23,134 nucleotides of DNA from Ophiothrix spiculata. Its lineage: Eukaryota > Echinodermata > Ophiuroidea > Amphilepidida > Ophiotrichidae. Below are positions 1 through 10,664 of this stretch, one piece after another; position 1 is the stretch's first letter, and the number at the start of each line of letters is the position of its first letter. Location of the stretch: NCBI GenBank assembly GCA_000969725.1, contig JXSR01S015740.1. The stretch is one strand, 5' to 3'. Below the pieces are notes generated by a model. That model did no database searches and was not told the DNA's origin. It saw only the letters and a program-made list of their open reading frames with translations. A program made the translations under genes and the position numbers.

Positions 1-285
1 GTTGACCTGTAGATTGATTTATTTACACCAACCACAGAACCTGTGCACCAACATTGATAGGTACAATTTTTATTTAGACTTGAAACAATGAAAAGGATCA
101 TTTTTCCTATTACTATTGATTGTCTAATACCATGCACAACGGTCCACCATGCCTAGATCTGGTTTATATACAGTATCACAAAGATCAAAAATCCCCCTTG
201 TTCTCTTAATTAAGAAAGGTGTTGACCTGTAGATTGATTTATTTACAACAACCACAGAATATGTGCACCAACATTGATAGGTACA
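1..285. repeat. 220-bp tandem duplication at the window edge
   Basis: Positions 1-65 recur at 221-285 with only three mismatches by direct comparison, giving a period of 220 bp. The unit starts GTTGACCTGTAG and ends near CATTGATAGGTACA. Block B has only one equivalent (about 9065-9132), so the extra unit is specific to block A. The left edge cuts the array, so more units may lie upstream. Confidence 0.85.
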
Positions 286-1129
286 TTTAAGGTAATTATA
301 ATTGTAATTTATGAAAACTCTTATGAATGCATTTCTTTGTAATTATACAGTTAACATTAAAATGCTTTAAGAAACTGAAATTGTAATCATAATTTTACAG
401 ATTTGTTTTAAAAGTGTATGCATAATTGACACAAATGAACACGTGATTTATTCCTTTATTGTACCAAGCACAAGCTCACATAAAGGTAAAATCCACCGTA
501 CGGAACATAATAGACACTGACATTTTCCCTACGAAACAATCCATCTTGGTATTTTATAGAATGCTACTACAAAATACTAACCCCTTGTAAATGTTAAAAA
601 GATATGATTGTATCGACGAGAAATTGTAACAGGCATTTGGCCCTGCAGTTCTGTTATTTGGCAGATACAAAAGTATACTTCAAAAGCGTGTCGAGGGAAA
701 ACTTTGGAAGTTAACATGGTTAAAGCATTAATAAAGACGAGTAATTGTGAAATAATTAATGGTACCGTTTTATCTTTTTTTTTAAATCTGACTTGAACTA
801 TTTTAAGCATGCAGTTATTTGTGCTTTTTTTTAACCATTTCCCCCATTTCATCTTGAATAAATAAGCCATTGAAAGTGATCAATCAACTGGCTGGTTTTA
901 AATGACGTCCGCATAAAAATTAACATATCATGACAAATTTTCAATCAGATTCAGATTTATTTATTTTGATATCATAAACAAATTAAAAATACAATAATAT
1001 TGTATCAAAAGACAAAAAAAGATCACTACTAATACCCCGGGATACCCCGAAATTGTGTCCATCACCATTGATATCAAACGTGTCCGATTCCCCTTCCTGT
1101 GCTAAGCCACCTTAAACTCTACTTCAGAT

Positions 1130-1440
1130 CATGTGTTTGGACGGGGTATTGGGTAGCTTTATGTTCTTTATATAAACAGTTCAACCGCATTTATCACTCA
1201 CTAACCTCTGATGCACTTCTTTGCATCATTCTATCTGTGACACGCTACTCTTTATTTGAATAAGATTTCGTTTCAAAAGCAGACATATAAAAAGGATCAT
1301 ATTTCATAGATCATGTGAACATGTGAGTATCAGTGAAATATATTCTGTTTGAGATAATATCACATTACTATCGATGTTATATATTTCTTTAACTTTCTTT
1401 GTTACGTATTAAGGTGGCTACGAGCCACTCGTTAAACCTC
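1130..1440 (+). promoter_or_regulatory. Conserved stretch with two TATA-like boxes (block A)
   Basis: This is one of the best-preserved parts of the A/B alignment (counterpart about 9990-10310). It holds a TATATAAA at 1169-1176 and a TATAAAAAG at 1286-1294, both intact in B at 10036-10043 and 10161-10169. An ATG at about 1374 begins a frame that stops within 13 codons in A. In B a one-base change extends it to a hydrophobic 19-residue peptide before a stop. Core-promoter motifs occur by chance in AT-rich DNA and no gene body follows, so this is a candidate only. Confidence 0.25.
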
Positions 1441-1849
1441 TTTTTGATTTGAAAATCTTCTGTTTTGTAAAGGTGATACAAACGGCTCTGTGTTATTGTT
1501 GTTTCATCTTGAATTTGATAAGTTAGAGAACATTCTAAATTCACGGAATTAATATTTTAATCTTAAAGACTAAACTTTAATCATTTTGAAGACCTATTTA
1601 GTGCTATCCGTTTATATCAGGTTCACGGTTTTTTTATTTCCATATATATAAACTACAAGAAACAAATAGATAAAAAACAAGAACGATGACGATGGAGGAG
1701 CAGCTAATTGCCTACCCCTTTATAAGTATTTTTCGACTCAACAGTTAATGATTTTTGTTAAATCTGCGTCCCAGGTTTGAAAGAGGGTGGTATAGTTTTC
1801 TTATTTTTTAGGTATTTTCTATTGTGTTTTCATTGTGAATAAACACTTT

Positions 1850-1935
1850 TATCCTATTGGGCCCGCCAGGACTCGATCCATCGATCTCGATATTTCCAGC
1901 TCGGCGTTTTAATCGCTTGCACAATATGAGCAATT
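1850..1935 (-). repeat. Degenerate tRNA-derived sequence (SINE remnant), block A
   Basis: Read on the minus strand this resembles a tRNA with internal RNA polymerase III boxes. Box B is GGATCGAGTCC (plus strand 1869-1879), one mismatch from GGTTCGANTCC. A decayed box A, TTGTGCAAGCGATT, lies at 1911-1924, a tRNA-like distance away. The ends do not form an acceptor stem, so it is not a working tRNA. The orthologous remnant in block B (10945-11020) has a better box A, so the insertion predates the A/B duplication. Confidence 0.6.
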
Positions 1936-2184
1936 ATTGGTGTCAATTTAGCGGACTAGAATTACGTAGAAAGTGACAAATCTTGATAAATTCTGTAGGA
2001 GAAAGTAAAATATAGTTATAAATATATCTATGATGTCTATTCAATTTCTCTAACACAGTCTAGCAATGGATGTATCATATTCTACCTCCGTACATTACCA
2101 CCATCGCTATCGTCCAGCCCGTGTACAAGTGTCACAAATGGGAATAAAGTGTTTAAAAGATTAACAATATAAATCTTGATTTAA

Positions 2185-2675
2185 AGGGGCATTTGAAATT
2201 TTGTTTGTGGGTGATTTAAACTTCCTATGTCAGACAATAACAGTCAATTACCAGATATCGGGAAAATGTTGATCAAAACCTTTAAAAAAGTAAAATAATT
2301 GAATTTCAATTTTATTTGTTGATTTTGGGTACGAGGCTATTCTCTAAACGTATTTATTAATGCTATACAATGAGAAAGAGCCAAAGATTTCTTTCTAAAA
2401 CTTTCCTTTCACATCATAAATTGCAGAAAAATCAAAAGAAATTTAGAATTTTTATTAGATCACCTAAAAAGGCCAGTTTTAGAAATTCAACTATAGAGGG
2501 CAGTATTTATCGTTGTCGACAACGATAATTAAAGAGAATTATCTAAATATTTTGGCATATAGGGTTTGAATTTGACAATGAAACTTTGCATGATGTCATT
2601 ATTACCGCTAATACTTCAAATGATGCACAAATCTCAATATGTTTGAGGATGAAGCTGAACTTGTCCAATGCCCCT
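2185..2675. mobile_element. 491-bp TTAA-flanked MITE, piggyBac-like ends
   Basis: The element begins AGGGGCATT after TTAA at 2181-2184 and ends AATGCCCCT before TTAA at 2676-2679, giving a perfect 9-bp terminal inverted repeat and a TTAA target duplication. Block B has the empty site: GATTTAAGACTG near 11318-11330, with a single TTAA and uninterrupted flanks. TTAA duplication is the hallmark of piggyBac-type transposases. The element has no transposase frame, so it would be a non-autonomous derivative mobilised in trans. It carries a 22-bp perfect palindrome at 2507-2528. It inserted after the A/B duplication, or excised precisely from B, which piggyBac elements can do. Confidence 0.8.
2507..2528. 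repeat. 22-bp perfect palindrome inside the TTAA element
   Basis: The centre is ATCGTTGTCGACAACGAT, extended by TT/TA and AA on the sides to 22 bp with no mismatch and no loop. It lies about two-thirds of the way through the 491-bp element. Confidence 0.9.
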
Positions 2676-2807
2676 TTAAGACTGAACTCAATAGAAATAA
2701 TCTTTAAAGAATATAAAATTTATCTTTTAGATTTTTTTTTTAAATTTTAATCCGAGTTTAGACTTAAAATTTAAATCCTGCGATTAAGAGTGAATATTAG
2801 CATATTG

Positions 2808-2827
2808 TTATTATTATTATTATTATT
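2808..2827. repeat. (TTA)n microsatellite, block A
   Basis: This run of TTA units has a longer, interrupted counterpart in block B at about 11436-11459. A 111-codon frame spanning the B copy encodes a tyrosine run because of this repeat, which argues against that frame being a gene. Confidence 0.9.
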
Positions 2828-3439
2828 GTATAAAATTACAATTATTAATCAAGAAGGGTTTTTTCACAACATTTTTTTTTTCTCTCTCAGTGCCCAAGTT
2901 ATAACCATGTTAATAAGAATTGTGTTATAAATTGGTAAAGTTTGTGTTATCTTACGCGTAATATTAGCTTACTTTATTTCGATTCCTAATTCCTGACTTA
3001 CTGTAGCAAGGACAAAAAATTGCAGTGCCACAATTACGCTATCTTCAATAAGATACGTACGCATAGAAAGGTCACTATCTTTATTACTAATATGAAATAT
3101 AATCATGAAAAAATGTAAAAATAACAGTTAATGGATAATTACCAGATAATGATGATTGACAAGGTCAAAACTCGATTAAGCTATCAATTTCATAATAAGA
3201 AATGTTTATGTTGAGATCAATGTCGAAAGAACACCGAGACACCTTGACTGTCAGATAACTATAGAGATAAATTTGGTACAATATTTAGAATGGTTAGGCC
3301 AATATCCAAAATTTCTAATGAAAAGATTTTTCTACAACATATCAGCAAACTTTGGTCAATATGTTACGTTTAGTCTCCTCATTATCTATGTTATTTATAA
3401 CATTTAGCTGAAAGCCAGGCTAATCTCAATAGTGCAAAT

Positions 3440-3620
3440 TCAAGGGGTGCCTCCATGGTGTGAAAGACAGAATGTTGGAATGTATTTTTGAAATAATATT
3501 GGAAACTTAATGTTCAATTTTGAGATGCAGAAGGAACCCGTAGTGCTCGGAGAAAACCTGTATGTATTTTTTAGTGACTGTGTAATTGGTCAGGGAACTC
3601 TGTAAAGGTAAAAAATGCTA
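3440..3620. repeat. Degenerate dispersed-repeat fragment, block A
   Basis: The core at 3527-3558 and its block B twin at 12061-12092 read close to a sequence I recall as widespread in animal genomes, of the form AGGAAACCGGAGTACCCGG followed by AGAAAACC. The B copy is the closer match, with two differences in the 27-base core. The region sits between GGGTGCCTCCATGG and AACTCTGTAAAGGTAAA in both blocks. Frames through it in B run on both strands and are not preserved in A, so repeat-derived DNA fits better than an exon. The family assignment rests on memory. Confidence 0.35.
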
Positions 3621-4240
3621 TTCAAAATCCAGAAACGCTATTTTTTAATGAAATTTAGCCAACAATTACCTTTTTTAATTTCTGAGGATTAAAAGAAGTA
3701 TATTCAAACCTGATCCCCTATGAAAATGTTAAGAAGAAATCACTTTAAATTAATTTAATGAGCAAAAATGTCAAAAAAAATTCAAACTAAAAAACAAGAA
3801 CATAATAAGATTATAATAAAACGTATGCAAAAATAAAAAAAAATGTCTAATTCAGCTAAACATTACAAGTACGTATTTGTTTTTTGTTTCAATTGTGAAT
3901 TAACTTTTTGTTGCTGTGTCTGTAGCCCCTTAAAACGATAGTGAACGATCTTCATGTTTTGTATGTAAACCTTGCCTGCGGTAAACTTAACGGTATTTAC
4001 GTTCTGACCTTGCAGTAATAACAGCTTTCTCTTACCATTCGTGTCTATCGATAAATTCTTTTAAACAGTTAATTGTATATGTCATCTTAAAAGCTTATTT
4101 ATCAAACCGAAAATTGAAAATAAAACGATTTTATTAGTATTTCACACAGCTAGCCCACCACTCACATATTAATTTCATTACACATGTCTGATGGTGACCT
4201 TCATACTTCAGACTTTTATTTAGTAAGGAGATAACTAATG

Positions 4241-4408
4241 CCGGTGTAGTGAGACTGAGTGTCTCCCATAACCAGGACTCCGGGTCTAATTGAACTACAT
4301 GGAATAATTCGCAATCAATGATTGATCGCTCATGTCCAAGTACGTTCTACACATTGCATAGTAGCTAGGACACCTCAGTCACACCGACCCTGTGTTTCAT
4401 TACACCGG
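4241..4408. mobile_element. 168-bp terminal-inverted-repeat element (MITE)
   Basis: The left end CCGGTGTAGTGAGAC (4241-4255) and the inverted right end, GTTTCATTACACCGG (4394-4408), match at 13 of 15 positions. Block C aligns on both sides (about 17010-17035 and from about 17125) but has unrelated DNA in place of the element, supporting an insertion in A; block B has lost the whole area. No clear target-site duplication is visible. The first 85 bases have an inverted relative at 6486-6580. No coding capacity, and the superfamily is not determined. Confidence 0.65.
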
Positions 4409-5057
4409 CAAGCAAGTATATCAGTCAATGTGATGCCTAAATGATCTTCAACAACTCGATATTTGGAACGACAACTTTCATCACCTTCAGAAAGCTTGGA
4501 CTTTCATTTTCTTTCTTTTATTTTCTATGCTCATCTCATACATGTAGCACATCTTTTCTCATCTTTTCATCTTGGTTAAACAATTTGATGTAAACCCATT
4601 CTCTATTCAATATCTCCGACTTTGTTTTTTTTTACTTATTGTCCTTGAATATTTTCGATACTTTTCCAATGATAAAATATACTAAACTCAATGATTCTAA
4701 CAACTTGCACAGCTTATTCGTCATACGCAAAAATACGTTTCACTGAATAAATAAACATAACCAAACAGTGATATAAAGTTACATATCTCATGGAAATAAA
4801 ATCCACCTTTCACTTTATGTAAGTCAGTACACGTATCTAACAGATATTAAGTTACAAATTACAGGTATTTGTATAAAGACAAATTTATTTTATATATTTC
4901 TTGGAAGTGTTCACCAATGCTTATTACATCTATAACATTAGACTGATGCGAACAAAATAAACGGATAGCCAGGAAGCCGATGTAGACGTTATCACAATCT
5001 ATCCATTCATAAATACAGGATCTGTAGAAGATTTGCTTGACAGAAATCTTCATTTTT

Positions 5058-5300
5058 TGTGTCCAATTTCCTGAACAGCAAGAAACAAGTTGTATTACCG
5101 TATCAGCGTTGTATAGATGAAATACTTAGCCCAGTTCACAATAATGAATATTGAAAACGTGAAACAATAATCCTTACTCTATTATTGAAACATCCAAACT
5201 CTTTCAACCAATTTTCATGCATCATACGCGGTGTGCATTACAATACCTGTGATAAGTGATAATGTTTTTACAGAATCAAGTTTGATATATTACTTCTAGA
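5058..5300 (+). repeat. Conserved distal module, copy A
   Basis: This is the most recurrent part of the unit. It runs from TCCAATTTCCTGAACAGCAA through AATGAATATTGAAAACGTGAA to CAGAATCAAGTTTGATATAT. At 5203-5253 it holds the footprint TTCAACCAAT, then ATGCATCATACGCGG and TGCATTACAATACCTGTGAT. Copies recur at about 13225-13465, 17865-18000 (footprint deleted), 20415-20660, 21715-21920 and 22255-22345. A TATATAAAG lies downstream at 5354-5362 but is lost in B and absent from D and E, so a fixed core promoter is not supported. Confidence 0.75.
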
Positions 5301-5750
5301 TCTTACCGTCCCATCAGAAGAGTTTTCCATTAAACAAAGTTGTTTTGTTTCACTATATAAAGATATTAGAATTGGACTGAGTACACCCGAAAGAATTTAA
5401 TCCTCATTTTGAGGCACTTTGGAACATGATGACTACACAGAATGGCTTGACGTGACTTTAGTCAATGCATACTGTTATGGGGGCGATAAAATGCATTCGG
5501 CGTGTGCAACAAGAGACAAGTCCTTAAAATTCCGATCACTTTCACTTGCCTGTAGCATTAATTTGGCTCAAGGTATGAAAATGAAACTTTACGATTGCTT
5601 TATACAGGTGATGACCCTTCATTCAAATATGGAAAAAGATTATGTTAATTTTTTCACCAGATAGGAATATCTACCTTTAACACAAATTCTTTCACATTCT
5701 TTTAGTTCTCGTTACAGCTATTTGAAAGGTTGCGAAACTAAGGTTAAGGT

Positions 5751-5802
5751 TACCGTATGCGATAACCCGACTGTAAAATGCATAACGGTTATCGCTACGG
5801 TA
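5751..5802. repeat. Stem-loop inverted repeat
   Basis: The left arm TACCGTATGCGATAACC (5751-5767) pairs with the right arm GGTTATCGCTACGGTA (5787-5802) at all 16 possible positions, with one unpaired base in the left arm and a 19-base loop. It lies just beyond the A/B alignment, so it cannot be tested by the duplicate. It may be a small transposon remnant, a structured RNA or chance. Confidence 0.7.
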
Positions 5803-6485
5803 TTCGCTGAAGCTATTTAGGATGCTAGTCTCAGGGACTGATTAATAGATATGCATGAGTTATCTTTATATCCCTATACTTTATAATGGGATAACACCCA
5901 TGTGTGTGGAAGTTTATAATTTCTAGTCCCTAGTGCCGCGTACGCATGTAGCAATGAAATCATGAACCCATGAAATTAATTTGTTCTAATCAACATCATT
6001 CGATTAGTTTTGCCAGAAATGAGAACACAATATGCACACCATAACAGTTTAACGCATGTCCCACATTAATTTAACGTCAAATCGGGATGTTTTACGCTAT
6101 TTACGAATCAAGCGGTACTAGTAATAGCCACCGCTACATTTTACGTTTGCGTTCTCTCTGAGAGAAATCGCAACAGGTACTTGCACGTTAAGTTGTGTAC
6201 CATACAAATCAATGAAAAAAAAAGTCAGAAGGCGAAATTGGCTTGAACAATAGCAAACTAAAGCTCTTAATTTCTGGATGTTGATTGGGAAACGGTTGTT
6301 TTAATAAGCATTCGTTAATGTCTGCACTATGTTAGACCATGTGTGAAAGTCAAGGTGACATACTTTGATTATATAAAAATACACGAAGTGAAAATATAAG
6401 TTGATTTTACGTACAGCTCTAATTGAAATTTAGTTCAATACGGGTTCCGTTGACGCTATTTTAACTGCTGCTCATTTGCATTTGA

Positions 6486-6580
6486 ATCAATCACATCATT
6501 AATTGCGACTTATTCCGTGTAGTTCAATTAGATCTGGACTCCTGGTTTAATATGGGAGACACTCAGTTTCATTACACCTG
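6486..6580 (-). mobile_element. Partial inverted copy of the 4241-4408 element
   Basis: Read on the minus strand this matches the first part of the element at 4241-4408. It starts GGTGTAATGAAACTGAGTGT and continues with the TCTAATTGAACTACA-type and GGAATAA..CGCAAT segments. Similarity fades at about 6486, and the opposite terminal repeat is not found upstream, so it is truncated or decayed. With the 4241 element it forms an inverted pair about 2.1 kb apart. Confidence 0.6.
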
Positions 6581-8436
6581 TACTAAGATTGTAATGTTTA
6601 CATACGTTGTAGCATTCCAAAGCCTTTTTGATGGAATTATTATCAAGTGCCAGTTTTAGATGCAGGGAACTACTTCTTACAAAGCACATGTATCTCTATC
6701 GATTTGTCCCCAAACATGATTATTTATAATATAAACTATGGTCCCATCTTAAAGGTATCCATTTGCCATAGGCATGCTCTTCAGTCTTAAATAAGAAGAA
6801 ATTAATAAGGGCCGAAAATTGGTTATCAATGGAACAAGAGAGTTTTACTTGACCGAGCAGTTTTGAGATCAAACAAAGAGGTAATGAGTGCGCTAAATTT
6901 GGTTTCGTCATTACAATCACTAATGTAATTTCTGGTCATTTGCTCAGCTACTTAGCATGCTTAGTACTTGGATTATTTGTTGTGGGACTGCTGAACACCC
7001 TGATTGAAAGAATTATTCAACTCATGCTTGTCCATACATTATACATGACATCTCCATACAGAGTATGAAACTGTCAATGTATCGCTCACATATGATAGTC
7101 AGCAAAAAACGTGATCAGCTTTTCCAAGTAGATCTTTACACAGGGTGTATCCGCAATGAATTCAAGGTTATAGTAATTGAAATACCAAGAGTGCGGCTTA
7201 AGTGCTTCATATGATACGGAATAGTCCATTATATATTTACGTTTTACATTGTCACCATGTTGTATTCATGAACTCAAATGTAAGAATTACTACTGTATGG
7301 ATAGGAACAAACAAAAGTTCAAACAGAACTATGAAGAAACCATTATTTTATTGTTTCGAGTACCTTATAATTCGACATTCTCCTAATCAGCTCAAAAAGG
7401 AAATCCTTATATTATATCCTGATTTTCCCAGGAAAACAGCAAACTTATAATATCTAAGACAACAAACTTAATAAAGAATGAAAGTTTAAGTTAAGATAAA
7501 CTATGAGCGATGTGTGGGGACACATCCACCTCTACATGAAAGCTCCAATTAGAAAGGACTGAATAAAAATAAAGCAACAACTTTTAAACAAATATAATTG
7601 AGATTTTGTAATATTATTTAATCACTCTTGCTGATTTTCTCAGCTCAGGTTAGTATAATCAGACATTTCCTTCAACAAAACTATTTAAAAATTCGTCCAC
7701 GTTGTCAAATAAGCATGTATTATTGTAACTTTAATAATTTATATTTTGATTTAAATTACTACCGAAGAACTTTAAGTTCCCGGAATATTTATTTCATAAT
7801 GGAATTCTCTTTGCTATTATACAAAAGCAAGAAAATTAAATCAATTTTTATTCATAAAATTAACATTTTTTTTTAAGAACTGATCTTCAAAATGCTGTGA
7901 TGTTTTTAGAAATAATAGAATAATACAATGTATATAGTGTTTTGAAGAATTACAAAGCACATGTTCCCCTCGGTATTTCGTTCAAATGTCACTAGAAACT
8001 ATCAGCCTCTGCTTGTAGATTTCAACCTAGTTGGAGACGTGGACATTCAGTAGTTTTAACCAATGATGACTTGTAAGGAATAAAGGAATAAAAGAATTGG
8101 TTGTTTTGACAACCGGAGGTAGACATATTTGTATTTTCAAAAAATGTTCCAATTCTTATGTTTTTATCATAGGTGGTTAAAAAGACAACCGTTTAATATG
8201 AACATTATGTATAAAAAAGCTCAGTCAGTGTCGCTTTAGAACTACGAATGACATAACGTTACAATATGAAAGCGCAACGGGAATCAATGATTGATTCTGT
8301 TGAGCAAGAGTGACATATCTACTGCAATATGTATGAACTGTTTCTTTTAACATTTCTTATTTGCATTAAAATAACACCCGACGATCTAAGAAATATAAGA
8401 AGACAAAAACAACAAAATAAACCTGAAAGGTTATGC

Positions 8437-8468
8437 CTATTCATTTTATGACGCTACGCATTTTGGAG
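8437..8468 (+). repeat. 32-bp segment shared with block B (12745-12776)
   Basis: The sequence starts CTATTCATTTTATGACGC and matches 12745-12776 at 31 of 32 positions, while the flanks differ. It is outside the collinear A/B alignment: in block B it sits exactly where the A-equivalent of about 4205-4660 has been lost. Confidence 0.8.
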
Positions 8469-8621
8469 AGCTGTGTAAATAAATTATACAATAGAAATAG
8501 TAAATACATTTGTGTAAAATGCATTTTTAATATGCAGGTTGCGTTGTAGTATTGCATTTGAAAATATTAACTTGTTGACACAAGCATACATTTTGTGCTT
8601 TTGTCTTGAGTACGAATAAAA

Positions 8622-8681
8622 TCATAGATTTGATATAAAAACATTGTTAATTCATAGATTTTATATAGAAACATTGTTATT
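8622..8681 (+). repeat. Tandem duplication of a 30-bp unit
   Basis: Two adjacent units (8622-8651 and 8652-8681) begin TCATAGATTT and end ACATTGTTA-T, differing at only a few bases. It is a local duplication with no associated gene. Confidence 0.9.
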
Positions 8682-9989
8682 TGCCATGTAATTATAAGCG
8701 GTTTACCTTATGCTACAACTGTAACCTAGTTTTACTGGCGTATATCACGTTTTCAGCTTTGCTTTTACAACTTTTGCTACTAGAGCAAATGGAATTCAAA
8801 CCCTTTTTGGACAGAATTTATAAAATGTGAAACATACTTTATCAATGCTGCATAATCAAACATTGTCAGTGGTTTTTTTTACTTAAAAAAGTGATCAAAC
8901 TCAAATTTGTTTATTTTTTCTGAATTTTTATTTAGACCTGAAACATTGAAAAGGATAATTTTTCCTATTACTCGTGATTGTCTAGAGGGTTAATATACAG
9001 TATCACAAAGATCAAAAATCCCCCTTGTTCCCTTAATTAAGAAAGCTGTTAATAGGGTGATAGTGTTGACCTGCATACTTATTTATTTACATACACCAAC
9101 CACATAATCTGTGCATCAACATTGATAGGTACATTTAAGGTCATTATAATTGTAATTTATGCAAACTCTTATGAATGCATTTCATTAAAGCAGTTTACAT
9201 AAAAAATGCTTGATTTAAGAAACTGAACTTTAATCATAATTTTACAGAGTTATTTTAAAAGTCAATGCATAATTGGCCCAAATAAACACGCACGTGATTT
9301 TTTTCCTTTATTATACCAAGCACAAAACCTTCGCTCACATAAACATGATTAAAGCAATATCCACCGTACGGAATATAATAGACACTGACATTTTTCCTTT
9401 CATACAATCCTTCTTGGTTTTTTATAGAATGTTACTAGAAAATACTAACCCCTCGTAAATGTTAAAAAGATATGTGTGCATCGACAAGAAAGTGTAACAG
9501 GCATTTGGCCCTGAAGCTCTGTATTATTTGGCGGATAAAAAAGTATACTTCGAAAGTGTGTCAAGGGAAAAGTTTGGAAGTTTAAGTATTGATAAAGACG
9601 AGTAACTATGAAATAATAAATGGTACCTTTTTGTCTTTTTTAAATCTGACTTTAACTATTTTAAACATGGACTTATTTGTGCTTTATTCAATTATATCCC
9701 CTATTTCATCTTGAATCTATAATTCATTGAAACTGATCAATCAACCGACTGGTTTTAAATGACGTCCGCATGAACATTAACATATCATGACCAATTTTCA
9801 ATCAGATTCAGATTCATTTATTTTAATATTAGAAAAAAACTACATACCAATTACAAAGTTACAAATACAATAATATTCCTGACATAATCAAAGACCAAGA
9901 AGATCTCTAATACCCAAGGCTAAACATTTTTGACATCACCTCAAACGTGTCTAACTCCCCTTCCTGTGCTAAGCCACCTTAAGTTCTAC

Positions 9990-10310
9990 TTCAAATCATG
10001 TGTCTGAACGGGGTATTGGGTAGCTTTATGTTCTTTATATAAACAGTTCAACCGCATTTATTACTCTCTAACCTCTGATGCACTTCTTTGCACCATTCTA
10101 TCTGTGACACTCTACTCTATATTTGAATAACATTTCGTTGCAGAGAGTCAAAAGCAGACATATAAAAAGGATCATATTTCATAGATTGTGTGAACATGAG
10201 TATCAGTGAAATATAATGTTTGAGATATAAATATCACATTACTATCGATGTTATATATTTCTTTAACTTCTTTGTTACGTATTGTGGTGGCTACGAGCCA
10301 CTCGTGAAAT
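9990..10310 (+). promoter_or_regulatory. Conserved stretch with two TATA-like boxes (block B)
   Basis: This is the counterpart of 1130-1440. TATATAAA at 10036-10043 and TATAAAAAG at 10161-10169 are unchanged, as are the ACCTCTGATGCACTTCTTTG stretch and the GTGAACATG...AGTATCAGTG stretch, with a 2-base deletion in B. A short frame beginning near 10248 encodes a 19-residue hydrophobic peptide, but the reading frame is not shared with A. Candidate only. Confidence 0.25.
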
Positions 10311-10369
10311 TTCTCTGCAAAATTCAAGGGATTAATTCAATCTTAAAGACTAAACTTTAATCATTTTAA

Positions 10370-10664
10370 AGGAGCTTGGTCCGATTTTTCAAAATTTAGT
10401 TTCCAGAGTCATATGAAAGATGACCACTAAAGAAGTCTAAATTTCAAATTTCAGCTGAATCGGTCGAACCGGTTTGAATTTATGGGCGATTTTGTAATTC
10501 AGAGCCGCCTATACGTTACTGTATGAACTAATTATGGTTACCATGATTAGACACATTTTCATATATATCTCCGAAAAGGAACATAACTCAGTTAAATTTC
10601 AATATTTTGGTACCAAAATCTCGAAAAGTTTGAACAAAAGTTGGAGCAATTGGACCATGCTCCT
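10370..10664. mobile_element. 295-bp TTAA-flanked MITE in block B
   Basis: The element begins AGGAGCTTGGTCCGATT after TTAA at 10366-10369 and ends AATTGGACCATGCTCCT before TTAA at 10665-10668. The 17-bp ends match at 15 positions. Block A has the empty site near 1580-1595 (CATTTTGAAGACC), where the single TTAA has become TTGA. No transposase frame is present. Its ends (AGGAGCWTGGTCC) differ from the 2185 element (AGGGGCATT) but share the AGGRGCWT start, pointing to related piggyBac-like families. Internal DNA is unrelated by eye. Confidence 0.8.

Larger units (their letters stand above)
65..7280 (+). repeat. Block A: large duplicated segment, copy 1 (non-coding)
   Basis: This segment aligns in the same orientation and order with block B (about 8923-14640). 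Alignment is clear over 65-5690, again over 6925-7130, and weakly to about 7280. Good anchors are the AATTTTTATTTAGAC start, the CACTGAATAAATAAACATAA stretch near 4740, and the CTACTTAG...GACATCTCC stretch near 6950-7050. Differences are substitutions plus discrete indels. A-specific pieces include about 95 bp near 1440-1535, the TTAA element at 2185-2675, the inverted-repeat element at 4241-4408, and segments of about 50 and 153 bp near 5455-5504 and 5528-5680. No conserved reading frame runs through the alignment, so I read it as duplicated intergenic or intronic DNA. The right boundary is approximate. Confidence 0.85.
7281..8922. other. Unique spacer between blocks A and B, no gene recognised
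   Basis: I find no alignment of this stretch to other parts of the window beyond short shared words. It holds a tandem 30-bp duplication at 8622-8681, an odd-centred palindrome at 8281-8297, and a 32-bp segment shared with block B at 8437-8468. Frames here, such as about 7202-7450 and 7628-7876, are AT-rich and low-complexity with no recognisable domain. Confidence 0.6.

Noticed and set aside
577-870. Opposed frames of 97 codons (minus) and 62 codons (plus)
   Set aside because: They are shadows of each other in AT-rich DNA; the matching part of block B (about 9450-9700) has indels that break both.
5419-5664. 81-codon frame just after the TATA-like string at 5354-5362
   Set aside because: It needs a non-ATG (TTG) start, most of it falls in DNA absent from block B, and the TATA-like string is not conserved.
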